A stretch of 64,000 nt of DNA from Bubalus kerabau (Eukaryota; Chordata; Mammalia; Artiodactyla; Bovidae). The stretch lies in the NCBI RefSeq assembly GCF_029407905.1, contig NC_073624.1:118854001-118918000 (forward strand), given 5' to 3'. A model generated the notes under the pieces. That model searched no databases. It was given only the letters and a program-made list of their open reading frames with translations, and had not been told where the DNA came from. Position 1 is the first letter of the stretch, and each line of letters opens with the position of its first letter. Position numbers and translations under genes: made by a program. Shown here piece by piece: positions 11,282 through 22,721 of the stretch.

Positions 11282-11479
11282 GGCTTTCCTGGTAGCTCAG
11301 TTGGTAAAGAATCTGCCTGCAGTGCAGGAGATCCTGGTTTGATCCCTGGACTGGGAAGATCCCTTGGGAAAGGAAATGCAACCCACTCCAGTATTCTTGC
11401 CTGGAAAATCTCATGGATGGAAGAGCCTGGGGGTTACAGTCTATGGGGTCACAAGAGTTGGCACGACTTAGCAACTAAA
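11282..11479 (+). repeat. Bov-tA SINE
   Basis: Head GGCTTTCCTGGTAGCTCAG, B-box region GGTTTGATCCCTGGACTGGG, and tail ending GGCACGACTTAGCAACTAAA. Nearly full length with about 10-15% divergence by eye. Confidence 0.92.
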
Positions 11480-11774
11480 TTACCATATCTGTATGTATCA
11501 GCACATAAAATCAGAGATAGTCTTTCTGGGAGTAAAATGTGATACAGAGGACATCTACAATGACAACTTGAACTGTGGCAGCTTTCATTTTCTTCTGATG
11601 AACAATGCAATGGTTAGAAATAATTTAATAATAATAATAATGATAGGTGGCAATAGTTACTTCTGCCCTACATATGAAACCTCTAAACTCAAATTTAAAA
11701 TGTTTACCAATTTAAACTGAAAATATATTTTTCAGAATATTTTAAGAAAATGCAGTTAATGTAAAGTGTGTGTG

Positions 11775-11897
11775 TGCTAAATTGTTTCAGTCGTGTCCGA
11801 CTCTACGGGACCCTATGGACTGTAGCCCACCAGGCTCCCCTGTCCATGGCATTCTCCAGGCAAGAATGCTGAAGTGCATTGCCATTTCCTCCTCCAG
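11775..11897 (-). repeat. Bov-tA SINE fragment
   Basis: BOV-A part only, antisense: TGCTAAATTGTTTCAGTCGTG to CATTTCCTCCTCCAG. A short TG repeat lies immediately to the left. The 295 bp before it (11,480-11,774) are unique. Confidence 0.9.
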
Positions 11898-12828
11898 ACA
11901 CTTTAAAGTAATACCCACAAATTTTAAAGTTTGCAGTGAATTATCACTCTAATTCTAAAACTTTGATATTGAATCCAGGAATGGCTTTCCAAACTAGAGT
12001 TTCAAGTTGTAATCAGTAAAACAACCACTAATTCACTAAAAATTAAAACAAGAACATTGTTATCATTCAAGCATTTAATTAGAGCTTCAAAAATAGATTA
12101 ATTGTAATTGAATAAGTAATAAAATATAGCTTGGCATTTTTTTAGAGAAATCTAAATTAACATGGTTAATTAAATCACTTTATTTTTTGCTTTGTCAGTA
12201 AACTTAGTCCTTCTCATGTCCTTAGAGTTGAAAAGCAAATAATCTGTAAAAATAAATGATCTTTTTTTTCTTTTAACCTCACTGAAATTGCAAAGTCTAT
12301 TAAAGCAGGTTTCACTTTTTATAATAACTGCATTTTTAAAATGAACTTTTGATATCTTATTTGTTTTTATTTCTTTCTTTTGCCTACCAGAGATATTTCA
12401 TTATATAGCATCATTTTTCTCCATCCTTCTTATCTTGATAAACTGACTAGAGAAAATTTTAAATCAACATAACTGTATTAATCTCTAAGTTAATGCCAAA
12501 ATTAATGTGAATGATAGAATACATATATGTAACATGACCCAACTGATTTATTGTTTAATATATATTTTGGCCAATAGCTGCTAACTGAGCTGCTAATTTT
12601 AATCCATACAAAAAAATGTATCAGTTCTCTACTATATTCTAAGCCCTGTTCTAAGTATAGGACACAATAAGACAAACTTTGTCTCTGAACTAAGGAATAC
12701 ACATTTTGTTCTGGAAGCAGTGCATGAACTATAAGCAAGAAAAAAATCACACACAAAACAAATCAGTATCATAAAAGGATACATGTTTTGCTGAAAATAT
12801 GAGACTACCTGTGATATTAAGTAAAAGA
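11898..12828. other. Unique DNA; possible MIR/L2-like relic near 12.6 kb
   Basis: No gene seen. Around 12,630-12,730, the words TTCTAAGCCCTGTTCTAAG and CAATAAGACAAACTTTGTC resemble the conserved core of an ancient mammalian SINE/LINE relic. The match is too decayed for a firm call. Confidence 0.4.
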
Positions 12829-12869
12829 GGTTCAGTTCAGTTCAGTCGCTCAGTCGTGTCCAACTCTTT
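12829..12869 (-). mobile_element. BovB extreme 3' end
   Basis: Only about 40 bp: GGTTCAGTTCAGTTCAGTCG and then CTCAGTCGTGTCCAACTCTTT. This is the terminus of BovB, inserted antisense and then truncated. The sequence that follows is unrelated. Confidence 0.8.
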
Positions 12870-13048
12870 AAGTATCTTTAAATTGCCTGAAGGAGACTTG
12901 GTAGGAGGAGTGATTTTAGATAAAGCTAAAATACTAAGATTGTAATCACTTACAGTTCTGTGTGAGTATTGCAAGCAAAGGAACAGAAAATACAAATGCT
13001 CTGAGTTCTCCAAAAGAATATCAATTATATTGGTAGTAACTAAGTGGC

Positions 13049-13840
13049 AGAGATATGCAGATGACACCACCCTTATGGCAGAAAGTGAAGAGGAACTAAA
13101 AAGCCTCTTGATGAAAGTGAAAGAGGATAGTGAAAAAGTTGGCTTAAAGCTTGACATTCAGAAAACGAAGATCACGGCATCCGGTCCCATCTCTTCATGG
13201 CAAATAGATGGGGAAACAGTGGAAACAGTGTGAGACTTTATTTTTGGGGGCTCTAAAATCATTGCAGATGGTGACTGCAGCCATGAAATTAAAAGATGCT
13301 TACTCCCTGGAAGGAAAGTTATGACCAATCTAGATAGCATATTCAAAAGCAGAGACATTACTTTGCCAACAAAGGTCTGTCCAGTCAAGGCTATGGTTTT
13401 TCCAGTGGTCATGTATGGATGTGAGAGTTGGACTGTGAAGAAAGCTGAGTGTGGAAGAATTGATGCTTTTGAACTGTGGTGTTGGAGAAGACTCTTGAGA
13501 GTCCCTTGGACTGCAAGGAGATCCAACCAGTCCATTCTAAAGGAGATCAGCCCTGGGATTTTTTTGGAAGGAATGATGCTAAAGCTGAAAATCCAATAGT
13601 TTGGCCACTTCATGTGAAGAGTTTACTCATTGGAAAAGACTCTGATGCTGGGAGGGATTGGGGGCAGGAGGAGAAGGGGACGACAGAGGATGAGATGGCT
13701 TGATGGCATCACCGACTTGATGGACATGAGTTTGAGTGAACTCCGGGAGTTGGTGATGGATATTGAGGCCTGGTGTGCTGCAATTCATGGGGTCGCAAAG
13801 AGTTGTACTCGACTGAGCAACTGAACTGAACTGAACTGAA
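13049..13840 (+). mobile_element. BovB LINE 3' portion (pseudogenic RT C-terminus)
   Basis: Starts at the reverse-transcriptase YADDTTLMAES box (from about 13,053) and runs through the LKLDIQKTKI, SHEIKR, VMYGCESWTVKKAE, WCWRRLLRVPWTARRSNQ and GGIGGRRRRG segments to the (CTGAA)n terminus at 13,840. Frames change at least twice and an in-frame TGA follows ETVETV. All catalytic sequence upstream of YADD is missing, so it is inactive. Confidence 0.95.
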
Positions 13841-13879
13841 GGGGCAGAGGTCACGTCAAGATCATAGGTACTCATTTGT

Positions 13880-14111
13880 GGCTTCCCTCATAGCTCAGTT
13901 AGTAAAGAATCTGCCTACAATGAGGCAGACCTGGGTTCGAAATCCCTGGGTCAGGAAGATCACCTGGAGAGGGAAATGGCAATCCACTCCAGTATTCTTG
14001 CCTGGAGAATCCCATGGAGAGAGGAGCCGGGGGGGGGGGGGGGGGGGCGGGGGTCCACGGAGTCACAAAGAGTCGGACACGACGGAGCGACTTCACTCAC
14101 TCACTCACTCA
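13880..14111 (+). repeat. Bov-tA SINE with a G19 tract
   Basis: Head GGCTTCCCTCATAGCTCAG, B-box region GGTTCGAAATCCCTGGGTC, tail GTCGGACACGACGGAGCGAC followed by a short (CACT)n. Where the consensus reads about CTGGTGGGCTACAGTCC, this copy has 19 consecutive G at 14,029-14,047, then C, then five G. Confidence 0.92.
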
Positions 14112-14494
14112 TATATCAGTGCTTAACAGTTATCACAGAACAAACAACACAGTGGAAAGCTGAGAGCAAATTACCAAAGCTGATGGTAATGCATCACCCA
14201 TTAATATGGTGATTTGTTGAAATGTTAAAAGACGAACAGCAAAGGAATGAAGAAATGTCACCCACGTTATGATGGTCTTGTTCCAATATTCTCACCAACT
14301 TCACAATACTGACAAAATCAATCTTACATAACTGAAATTGTTAAAAGATAGAATGAATACAAAGCTAAAAACCAGTTCAGTATATACTTGAGAGCAATTG
14401 TTCATTGACTTGAGTAATCCTGCCAAACTTCATGATAAAGAAGAACAAAATAAATGTAAAATCAAAATTCATCAGGAATTACAATAAAAAATAA
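14112..14494. other. Unique AT-rich DNA, no gene seen
   Basis: No repeat recognised. The last tens of bases (ACAAAGTTCAATG) already match the edge of the tandem unit that follows. Confidence 0.5.
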
Positions 14495-15105
14495 CACAGT
14501 TTAAACAAAGTTCAATGTCTGTATTATTTAACATATCATGGGCCAAATATCTCAAAGGACATGTTGGACAGGCCCAAAATTTAAGGACCTTTTTCATGTA
14601 GATCAAATGTCTCTGTTAGGACCAAATTTTAATAACTTTGGCAATGATACATGTTTGTATTATTCAACAAATCGTGGAACAAATGTCTCAATGAACATTT
14701 TGGACAGGACCAATTCTCAAGGGTCTTTTTAGCATGAACCAAATGTCTCACTATGGCAACCCACTCCTGTACTCTTGCCTGGAAAATAGAGGAGCCTTGT
14801 AGGCTACAAGGAGGTCCATGGGTCGCAAAGAGTCGGACACGACTGAGCGACTTCACTTCACTTCAAATGTCTCACTCAGGATTGAATCTCATAAAACTTT
14901 TGGCAAAGTTAAATGTTTGTATCATTTATCAAGTCATAGAACAAATGTCTCAATGAATGCTTTGGACAGCACCAAATTTCAATGACATTTTTCCCATGGA
15001 CAAAACATCAATGGACTTTAGGACAGTACCAATATTAAGAAACTTTTGGTGTGGACCAAATACTCCAGTGGATGTTTTGAACAGAACCAAATATCCTTCA
15101 AACAT
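14495..15105. repeat. Degenerate tandem repeat, ~136-bp period with ~60-bp subunits
   Basis: Units begin at about 14,517, 14,653 and 14,915, each with GT(C/T)TGTAT(T)ATTTA-like starts followed by an ACAAATGTCTCAATG block, a TTTGGACAGGACCAA block and an AACTTTTGGCAAAGTT block. The gap between the second and third starts is 262 bp, or 138 bp once the inserted SINE and its target copy are removed. Inside each unit the GGACCAAAT...GGACA(G)...TTT pattern recurs at about 55-65 bp. The SINE insertion shows that the array is older than that SINE. I do not recognise the family. Confidence 0.7.
14753..14863 (+). repeat. Short BOV-A/Bov-tA SINE in the tandem repeat
   Basis: ATGGCAACCCACTCCTGTAC through to GACTTCACTTCACTT, flanked by perfect 13-bp direct repeats CAAATGTCTCACT (14,740 and 14,864). 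The tRNA-like head is absent, and the middle has a small rearrangement (GTAGGCTACAAGGAGGTCC). Confidence 0.9.
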
Positions 15106-15675
15106 AGTCAATTGTTCTTATGATGTTACAGAAACCAAAAAACCAGAGGTACAGATTTCAAAATATTGAGTAGAAAGAGACACGACCTCACAATGCTAAG
15201 ATGAGTGGTCTTTCCTTCTTAAACTCAAAAAAATAAAAGAAAATATTATCAGGTATGCATGTTAAAAACTAAACCTTTTGTATACTTTCTTTCTAAAATG
15301 GAGCATATATATCTAATGAAGAAGAAAAAAACCAAAGGTAAGAATTAAATAAGGCAATTATAAACAATTAGAAGTCTGTTGAAAAAGCAATAGCAAAAAT
15401 CTGTGGTTATTTTTGTCCATCAATAAAAAAAATGACTATATTAAATATTTCATGAAATAATGAAGAATTATCTGTATTTGATGTAACAGATCTTGAAGTT
15501 CTTTAAATAGATGAGATACAGAAAAAAATGAACTGCATTAAATTATTTTATTAACATATTATTCAAAATAATTTTAATTTAATTTTATCAACTAGTAAAA
15601 TGTAGACTAAAGACATCTTAAAAAATTAAAAATATACATAAGACTGGAGAAGATTTATGAGTATACACAGAGCAA
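15106..15675. other. Unique AT-rich DNA, no gene seen
   Basis: No exon or known repeat recognised. Confidence 0.55.
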
Positions 15676-15676
15676 C

Positions 15677-15730
<54 letters not shown>
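15676..15730. repeat. (TA)n(CA)n microsatellite
   Basis: About eleven TA units joined to about sixteen CA units, immediately 5' of the BovB copy that follows. Confidence 0.95.
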
Positions 15731-15731
<1 letters not shown>

Positions 15732-15749
15732 AGGAAAGATATACCCATT

Positions 15750-17447
15750 TGAATACAGAGTTCCAAAGAATAGCAAGGAGAGATAAGAAAGCCTTCCTCA
15801 GTGGTCAATGCAAAGAAAAAGAGGAAAATAATAGAATGGGAAAGACTAGAGATCACTTCAAGAAAACTAGAGATACCAAGGGAACATTTCATGCAAAGAT
15901 GGGCTCAATAAAGGACAGAAATGGTATGGCCCTAACAGAAACAGAAGATATTAAGAAGAGGTGGCAAGAATACACAGAAGAACTGTACAAAAAAGATCTT
16001 CATGACTCAGATAATCAGGATGGTGTGATCACTCACCTAGAGCCAGACATCCTGGAATGCAAAGCCAAGTGAGCCTTAGGAAGCATCACTATGAACAAAT
16101 ATAGTGGCGGTGATGGAATTCTAGTTGAGCTATTTCAAATCTTAAAATATGATGCTGTGAAAGTGTAGCATTCAATATGCCAGCAAATCTGGAAAACTCA
16201 GCAGTGGCCAGAGGACTGGAAAAGTTCAATTTTCATTCCAATCCCAAAGAAAGGCAATGCCAAAAGCAATGCCAAACACCACACAATTGCACTCATCTCA
16301 CACACTAGACAAGTAATGCTCTAAATTCTCCAAACCAGGCTTCAACAGTACATGAACCATGAGCTTCCAGGTGTTCAAACTGGATTTAGAAACAGCAGAG
16401 GAACCAGAGATCAAATTGTCAGCATCCGTTGGATCATCAAAAAAACAAGACAGTTGCAGAAAAACATCTCTTGCTGCTTTACTGACTATGCCAAAGCCTT
16501 AGACAGCATGGATCACAAGGAATTGTTCTAGACCACTTGACCGGCCTCCTGAGAAATCTGTATGCAGGTCAGGACTGGATGTGGAACAACAGACTGTTTC
16601 CAAATTGGGAAAAGAGTATATCAAGGCTATATATTGTCACCCTGCTTATTTACATATGTTTATTTACATATTTATTAATATATGCAGAGTACATCATGCG
16701 AAATGCTGGACTGGATGAAGCACAAGCTGGAATCAAGATTGCAGCGGAAATATCAATAACCTCAGATATGCAGATGACACCACCCTTATGGCAGAAAGTG
16801 AAGAGGAACTAAAGAGCCTCTTGATGAAAGTGAAAGAGGAGAGTGAAAAAGCTGACTTAAAACTCAACATTCAGAAAACGAAGATCACGGCATCCGGTCC
16901 CATCTCTTCATGGCAAATAGATGGGTAAACAGTGGAAACAGTGTGAGACTTTATTTTTGGGGGCTCTAAAATCATTGCAGATGGTGACTGTAGCCATGAA
17001 ATTAAAAGATGCTCACTCCTTGGAAGAAAAGCGATGACCAACCTAGACAGCATATTAAAAAGCAGAGACATTACTTTGCCAACAAAGTCCGTCTATCCAA
17101 AGCTATGGTTTTTCCAGTAGTCATGTATGGATGTGAGAGTTGGACTATAAAGAATGCTGAGTGCTGAAGAATTGATGTTTTTTAACTGTGGTGTTGGAGA
17201 AGACTCTTTAGAGCCCCTTGGACTGCAAGGATATCCAACTAGTCCATCCTAAAGGAAATCAGTCGTGAATATTCATTGGAAGGACTGATGCTGAAGCTGA
17301 AACTCGAATACTTTGGCCACCTGTTGAGAAGAACTGACTCATTTGAAAAGACCCTGATGCTGGGAAAGATTGAGGGTAGAAGGAGAAGGGGACGACAGAG
17401 GATGAAATGGTTGGTGGTGACTGAGCGACTGAACCGAACTGAACTGA
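15750..17447 (+). pseudogene. BovB LINE, long 5'-truncated copy of the ORF with 3' end
   Basis: The longest sense BovB here (about 1.7 kb). It covers the region before the RT domain (frame at 15,749-16,072 with RIARRDKKAFLSGQCKE and KRWQEYTEELYKKDLHDS), the RT core and the post-RT region. The frame is destroyed by stops (e.g. after ECKAK at 16,072) and shifts. A local duplication of TTTACATAT disrupts the segment normally encoding the YAEY block near 16,650-16,690. Near the end the copy jumps from AGGATGAAATGGTTGGTGG straight to GACTGAGCGACTGAAC, losing about 120 bp. The endonuclease part is absent. Inactive. Confidence 0.93.
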
Positions 17448-17602
17448 TATTGAAGACACCAAGAAAATTTAAAAGTCAAAGCATAAATAAGATGATAAAA
17501 TATATAAAAGACAGTTTTTATCCGTTTACACATTAAATTGAAAGAATTTAACTGTCAAAATAGAATTCTCCCTATATGAAAAAAGTAAAATCTGCATGAT
17601 GT

Positions 17603-18000
17603 TTCAGTTCAGTTGCTCAGTCGTGTCCGACTCTTTGCGACCCCATGAACTGCAGCACAGGCCAGGCTTCCCTGTCCATCGCCAAGTCACGGAGTTTACT
17701 CAAACTCATGACCATTGAGTCGGTGATGCCATCCAACCATCTCGTCCTCTGTTGTTCCCTTCTCCTCCTGCATTCAATCTTTCCCAGCATCATGGTCTTT
17801 TTCAAAGAGTCAGTTCTTCGAATCAGGTGGCCAAAGTATTGGAGTTTCAGCTTCAGCATCAGTCCTTCCAATGAATATTCATGACTGATTTCCTTTACGT
17901 GTGACTGGTTTGGTCTCCTTGCTGTACAAGGACTCTCAAGATTCTTCTCCCACACCACAGTTCAAAAGCATCAATTCTTTGGTGCTAAGCTTTCTTTATG
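17603..18000 (-). mobile_element. BovB LINE 3' end, antisense
   Basis: Runs from the CAGTTCAGTTGCTCAGTCGTG terminus to CAATTCTTTGGTGCTAAGC. It forms a tail-to-tail pair with the preceding sense BovB, separated by about 155 bp. At 18,000 it breaks into duplicated sequence. The same BovB resumes at 18,363 with CACATCCATACATGAC. Confidence 0.92.
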
Positions 18001-18004
18001 GTTT

Positions 18005-18362
18005 ATAAGTTAAATAAGTGAGGTGACAATATACAGCCTTGAGGTACTCCTTTCCCAATTTGAACCATGGTTAAAATATGGTTTAAGTGGCATTAAAAAT
18101 AATATGACAGCATATATGTTAAGCAAACAAACAGGTGACCATTTTACTGAATAAATTAAATGATATTTTCTCTTGAAAGTCTTCTTAAAGAATTTAATCC
18201 CTGCTTCATTTGAGTTTGTATACTGTACTAGAGACTTTTACATAATTTTATGATGATTAACTATTATTTTTTATAACTATTTTTCTAAATTATCCTGTGA
18301 ATTAAGTACAATATGATCTTTACTTTAAACATATATAAAGTAAGTTAGTTTATTAATATTCT
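18005..18362. repeat. Direct duplication, copy 1 (inserted in BovB)
   Basis: 358 bp that match 18,809-19,161 nearly base for base. They comprise about 60 bp of BovB (ATAAGTTAAATAAG...) followed by about 295 bp of non-BovB DNA ending TTTATTAATATTCTC. Differences include small indels near 18,075 and 18,265. It splits the antisense BovB. Confidence 0.9.
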
Positions 18363-18870
18363 CACATCCATACATGACTCCTGGAAAAAATATAGCTTTG
18401 AATAGACAGACCTTTGTTGGCAAAATAATGTCTCTGTTTTTTAATATGCTGTCCAAGTTGGTCATAGCTTTTCTTCCGAGGAGCAAGCATCTTTTAATTT
18501 CATGGCTGCAATCACCATCTGCAGTGATTTTGGAACCAAGAAAATAAAGTCTGTCACTGTTTCCCCATCTATTTGCCATGCAGTTATGGAACTGGATGAC
18601 ATGATCTTCTTTTTCCGAACGTTGAGTTTTAAGCCAGCTTTTTTACTCTCCTCTTTTACTTTTATCAAGAGGTTCTTTGGTTCCTCTTTGCTTTCTGCCA
18701 TAAGGGTTGTGTTATCTGCATATCAGAGGTTATTGATATTTCTCCCTACAAACTTGATTCCAGTTTGTGCTTCATCCAGTCTGGTAATTTGCACGAGGTA
18801 GTCTGCATATAAGTTAAATAAATGAGGTGACAATATACAGCCTTGAGGTACTCCTTTCCCAATTTGAACT
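18363..18870 (-). mobile_element. BovB LINE middle part, antisense
   Basis: Continuation of the antisense BovB after the duplicated insert: CACATCCATACATGACTCC, the reverse complement of the LQMVIAAMKLKD-type region, and the YADD-region complement at about 18,710. It ends near the GGTACTCCTTTCCCAATTTG segment. The last 60 bp also form the start of duplication copy 2. Confidence 0.9.
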
Positions 18871-19161
18871 ATGGTTAAAATATACTTAAAACTAAGTGGC
18901 ATTAAAAATAATATGACAGCATATATGTTAAGCAAACAAACAGGTGACCATTTTACCAAATAAATTAAATGATATTTTCTCTTGAGAGGTTTCTTAAAGA
19001 ATTTAATCCCTGCTTCATTTGAGTTTGTGTACTGTACTAGAGACTTTTACATAATTTTATGATTATTAACTATTATATTTTTCTAAATTATCCTGTGAAT
19101 TAAGTATAATATGATCTTTATTTTAAACATATATAAACTAAGGTAGTTTATTAATATTCTC
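18809..19161. repeat. Direct duplication, copy 2 (in place)
   Basis: The presumed original of the 18,005 copy, because it begins in BovB sequence continuous with its left neighbour and runs on into flanking DNA. Offset between the copies is 804 bp. Identity by eye is about 95%. Confidence 0.88.
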
Positions 19162-20413
19162 CAAGATCATACACTTTAAAAATTATGGAGGTGAGATTGA
19201 AATCCAGGGCAGATGATTTCAGGGCCCAAGATTTTATTTTTAGTCCTCTCTATAAGGATAAAATTGTCATAAAATGTATGCCCCCTGATTATACTGCTTT
19301 TGGTTATAATTTGTAAGTGACAAAAAACAGAAGAAAACAAACATACCTCTTTCAGACATGAAAGAGGCATGTGTTATATCTAAAAACACATTTAGAAAAC
19401 TGTAAACTATAATCATAACAAACAATAATTCAAATAATGTCAGTGGCACTTACAATTAAATAGATTAGTGAAAACTGTTCTGTTTTAATCCGTGCATTAC
19501 ATACTTTACAAATGTATTTTATAATCACAGCAATTTTTGCTGTAAGAAAAATAAAGCCCAAACCTCAGATGGAAATTGTAGTATTTATGCTGAAGCCAGT
19601 ATTTGTATACAGAACTATTCTACTTCAAACCCCTTTATGTGAAAATATATTATGTCCTAATAAAATGACAAGGTGGTTTTTAAGATTTTTAAATTTAAAT
19701 TTTTTTTGCAATTTTATTGAGATATTATTGACATATAACATATGTATGTTTAAGGTACACAAGATGATTTGGGACACAAATTGTGAAATGATAACAACAA
19801 AAATACTCGTTAACACCTCTATCCCTTTACATAATTACCTTTTTGTGTATGTGGTGAGAAAAAATAAAAATAAATATAATAAGTATTCAACTTAAGAAAT
19901 TGGAAAAAGGATAATAAAAAGAAGTGTGTGAAACTATGTTAAAGCTAAAAATGTATTAAATTGAAGATAAAACACAAAATTGACAAATATATAAGATAAA
20001 TATTTATCTGATTGATGAATAAAAGAAATAAACATCAAATAAAAGTCAATAAGATAATTTTTATAAAAGAAAACACATATAGAGGAAAGAGAATTTACAA
20101 CAGGCATTTAACCTCAGGAAAAAAATATTTAAAAATTATTTAAAAGAAAGACACGTATATAGTAATAGTGCAAGTCGTTCTATTCAGAAAACTAAAAATT
20201 TTAGTAAAGGGAACAATTTTTGAGAAGAACACTACGTTTTCACTTTGACTACAGCATAAGTTAAATATTTAAAAATAATTTATTATTTAGAGATAAATGA
20301 ATAAGTAAAAGTAATTGAAGTATTATTCCACCAAAGATGTTCTTGATGGACTGCATTGGAGCCTAGATCTATCACAAAGTGTGTAATTTTTTTGTCCTTA
20401 AAAAAGGAGAAAA
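19162..20413. other. AT-rich DNA with one L1 relic, no gene seen
   Basis: Apart from the short L1 tail at 19,697, no repeat or exon is recognised. The 127-codon frame at 19,512-19,895 runs through that L1 relic and is not a gene. Confidence 0.55.
19697..19862 (-). repeat. Old L1 3' tail, antisense
   Basis: GCAATTTTATTGAGATATTATTGACATATAAC, then GTTTAAGGTACACAAGATGATT, GTGAAATGATAACAAC, CGTTAACACC and GTATGTGGTGAGAA in the usual order for an old L1 tail in reverse complement. This is the same part of L1 as the copy at 975. Confidence 0.75.
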
Positions 20414-20498
20414 ATGAAAGTGAAGTAGCTCAGTCATGTCTGACTCTTTGCAACCCCATAGACTGTAGCCTACCAGGCTCCTCCCTCCATGGGATTCA
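20414..20498 (-). repeat. BOV-A SINE fragment
   Basis: ATGAAAGTGAAGTAGCTCAGTC through to CTCCCTCCATGGGATTC. One truncated monomer. Confidence 0.88.
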
Positions 20499-20621
20499 GA
20501 GAAAAATACAAAAAATCTTTCATTTCCTGAAGTAAGTAAAAATCTGACACCAAACAGTAATGAAGGTATTAATACCAGGAAAATAACACAAGTATACTGC
20601 CAAACCAAACCACCATTCCAG

Positions 20622-22048
20622 ATGGTGGTGGAATTCCAGCTGAGCTATTTCAAATCCTAAAAGATGATGCTGTGAAAGTGCTGCACACACTATGCCAGCA
20701 AATTTGGGAAACTCAGCAGTTGTCACAGTTGGACTGGAAAAGGTCAGTTTTCATTATAATCCCAAAGAAAGGCAATGCCAAAGAATGTTCAAACTACCTC
20801 ACAACTGCATCATCTCACACTCTAGCAAAGTAATGCTCTTAATTCTCCAAGCCAGGCTTCAACAGTATGTGAATTGAGAACTTACAGATGTTCAAGCTGG
20901 ATTTAGAAAAGGCAGAGGAACCAGAGATCAAATTGCCAACAACTTTTGGATCATTGAAAAAGCAAGAGAATTCCAGAAAAACATCTACTTCTGCTTTGAT
21001 GAGTACACTAAAGCCTTTGACTGTGTGGATCACAACAAACTGGAAAATTCTTAAAGAGATGGGAATACCAGACTACCTTGCCTGCCTCCTGAGAAATCTG
21101 CATGCAGGTCAGGAAGCAACAGTTAGTACTGGACATGGAACAATAGACTAGTTCCAAATTGGGAAAGGAATATGTCAAGGCTGTATACCATCACCTTGCT
21201 TATTTAACTTAAATACAGAGTACATCATGTGAAATGTCAGACTGGATGAAGCACAAGCTGGAATCAAGATTTCACGGAAATATCTATAACCTCAGATATG
21301 AGGATGACACCCTTATGGCAGAAAGCAAAGAGGAAATAAAGAGATTCTTGAGGAGAGTGAAAAATTTGCTTAAGAGTCAGCATTCAAAAAAGAAGATCAT
21401 GCTATCTGGTCCCATCATTGCATGGCAAATAGATAGGGAAACAATGGAAATGGTGACAGACTTTATATTTTGGGCTCCAAAATTACTGCAGATGGTGATT
21501 TCAGCAATGAAATTAAAAGACACTAGTTCCTTGGAAGAAAAGCTATGACCAACCTAGACAGCACATTGAAAAAGCAGAGACATTACTTTACTATCAAAAC
21601 TCTGCATAGTCAAAGCTATGGTTTTTCCAGTAGTCACATGTGGATGTGCAAGTTTGACCATAAAGAAAGCTGAGTGCCAAAGAATGGATGCTTTTGAACT
21701 GTGGTGTTGGAGAAGAATCTTGAGAGTCCCTTAGACTGCAAGAATATCCAACCAGTCAATTCTGAATATTTATTGGAAGGACTGACACTGAAGCTAAAGT
21801 TCCAATACTTTCGCCACCTGATGCAAAGAACTGACTCATTGGAAATGACCCTTGATGCTGAGAAAGTTTGAAGGCAGGAGGAGAAGGGGACAAAAGAGAA
21901 TGAGATGGTTGGATGGCATCACCGACTCAATGGACATAGGTTTGAGCAAGCTCCAGGTGTTGTGATGCACAGGGAAGCCTGGCATACTGCAGTCCATGGG
22001 GTCACAAAGAGCCAGACAGGACCGAGTGAGTGAACTGAACTGAACTGA
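20622..22048 (+). pseudogene. BovB LINE, 1.4-kb 3' portion
   Basis: From GGTGGTGGAATTCCAGCTGAG to the CTGAACTGAACTGA terminus. It covers the RT domain, with recognisable (A)GFRKGRGTRDQIAN-, AREFQKN- and RNLHAGQE-type segments, and the post-RT region. The YADD box is damaged: the ORF reads RYEDDTLMAES near 21,293. Multiple stops and frameshifts. Inactive. Confidence 0.93.
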
Positions 22049-22470
22049 TACTTCTAAACACCAAAATCTTTGCCATCACTCCCACCACTACCAAATTTGC
22101 ATACTTTGTGTTTTGCAACTAGAACCATGAAATAATTATTAGTTTGAATTTCTAATATTTAATAATAGTTCTTACAGGTATAGGTATAATGTGTACTTGC
22201 TTTACTTATTTCTGAAACACCCCATAGAAAATCCTCCGATAGTTGGTTCAGTTTCTTTTCTTTCCGGGTAAGGGTTAGAATCACTGAACACTAAAATATC
22301 CAAGTTTCATTTAGCATTTACTATCATATGCAATATGATCACATAGACCATTTCTTGAAATGTTAGATCCAAATATTAGATTTAATATTCAGTATCTACA
22401 GTTAAAAACAAATTCTTAATTGTCTTCTTTTGATGCAAAATCAGACAAAAGGTAAAACCCAGTCATCTTT
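22049..22470. other. Unique DNA, no gene seen
   Basis: No repeat recognised between the BovB terminus and the next SINE. Confidence 0.55.
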
Positions 22471-22695
22471 GTATGTGTATGCTCAGTTCCTCAATCATAT
22501 CCGACTCTTTGCACACCTGTGGGCTATAGTCCTCCTCGCTCCTCTTATCCATGTAATTTTTCAGGCAGAAATACTCGAGTGGGTTGCCATTTTCCTCCTC
22601 CAAGGTATCTTCCTACCCAGGGATTGGACCTACATCTCTTTCATCTCCTGCAGTAGCCAGCAGATTCTTTACCACTAGCGCCACCTGAAAAACCC
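22471..22695 (-). repeat. Bov-tA SINE
   Basis: Antisense, near full length: GTGTATGCTCAGTTCCTCAATC at the left, and the tRNA-like head complement CCAGCAGATTCTTTACCACTAGCGCCACC at the right. Strongly diverged. Confidence 0.88.
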
Positions 22696-22721
22696 TGATA
22701 ATTTTCTTTAGTTGATCTTGT

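Noticed and set aside
11282..11360. tRNA-like segments with A- and B-box words
   Set aside because: They are the tRNA-Glu-derived heads of Bov-tA SINEs. They lack a complete cloverleaf and are followed by the BovB tail.
13158..13613. 151-codon minus-strand frame over BovB, and similar ones at 24,828-25,187 and 39,902-40,228
   Set aside because: Antisense shadows of the BovB reading frame. The same frame appears in each BovB copy.
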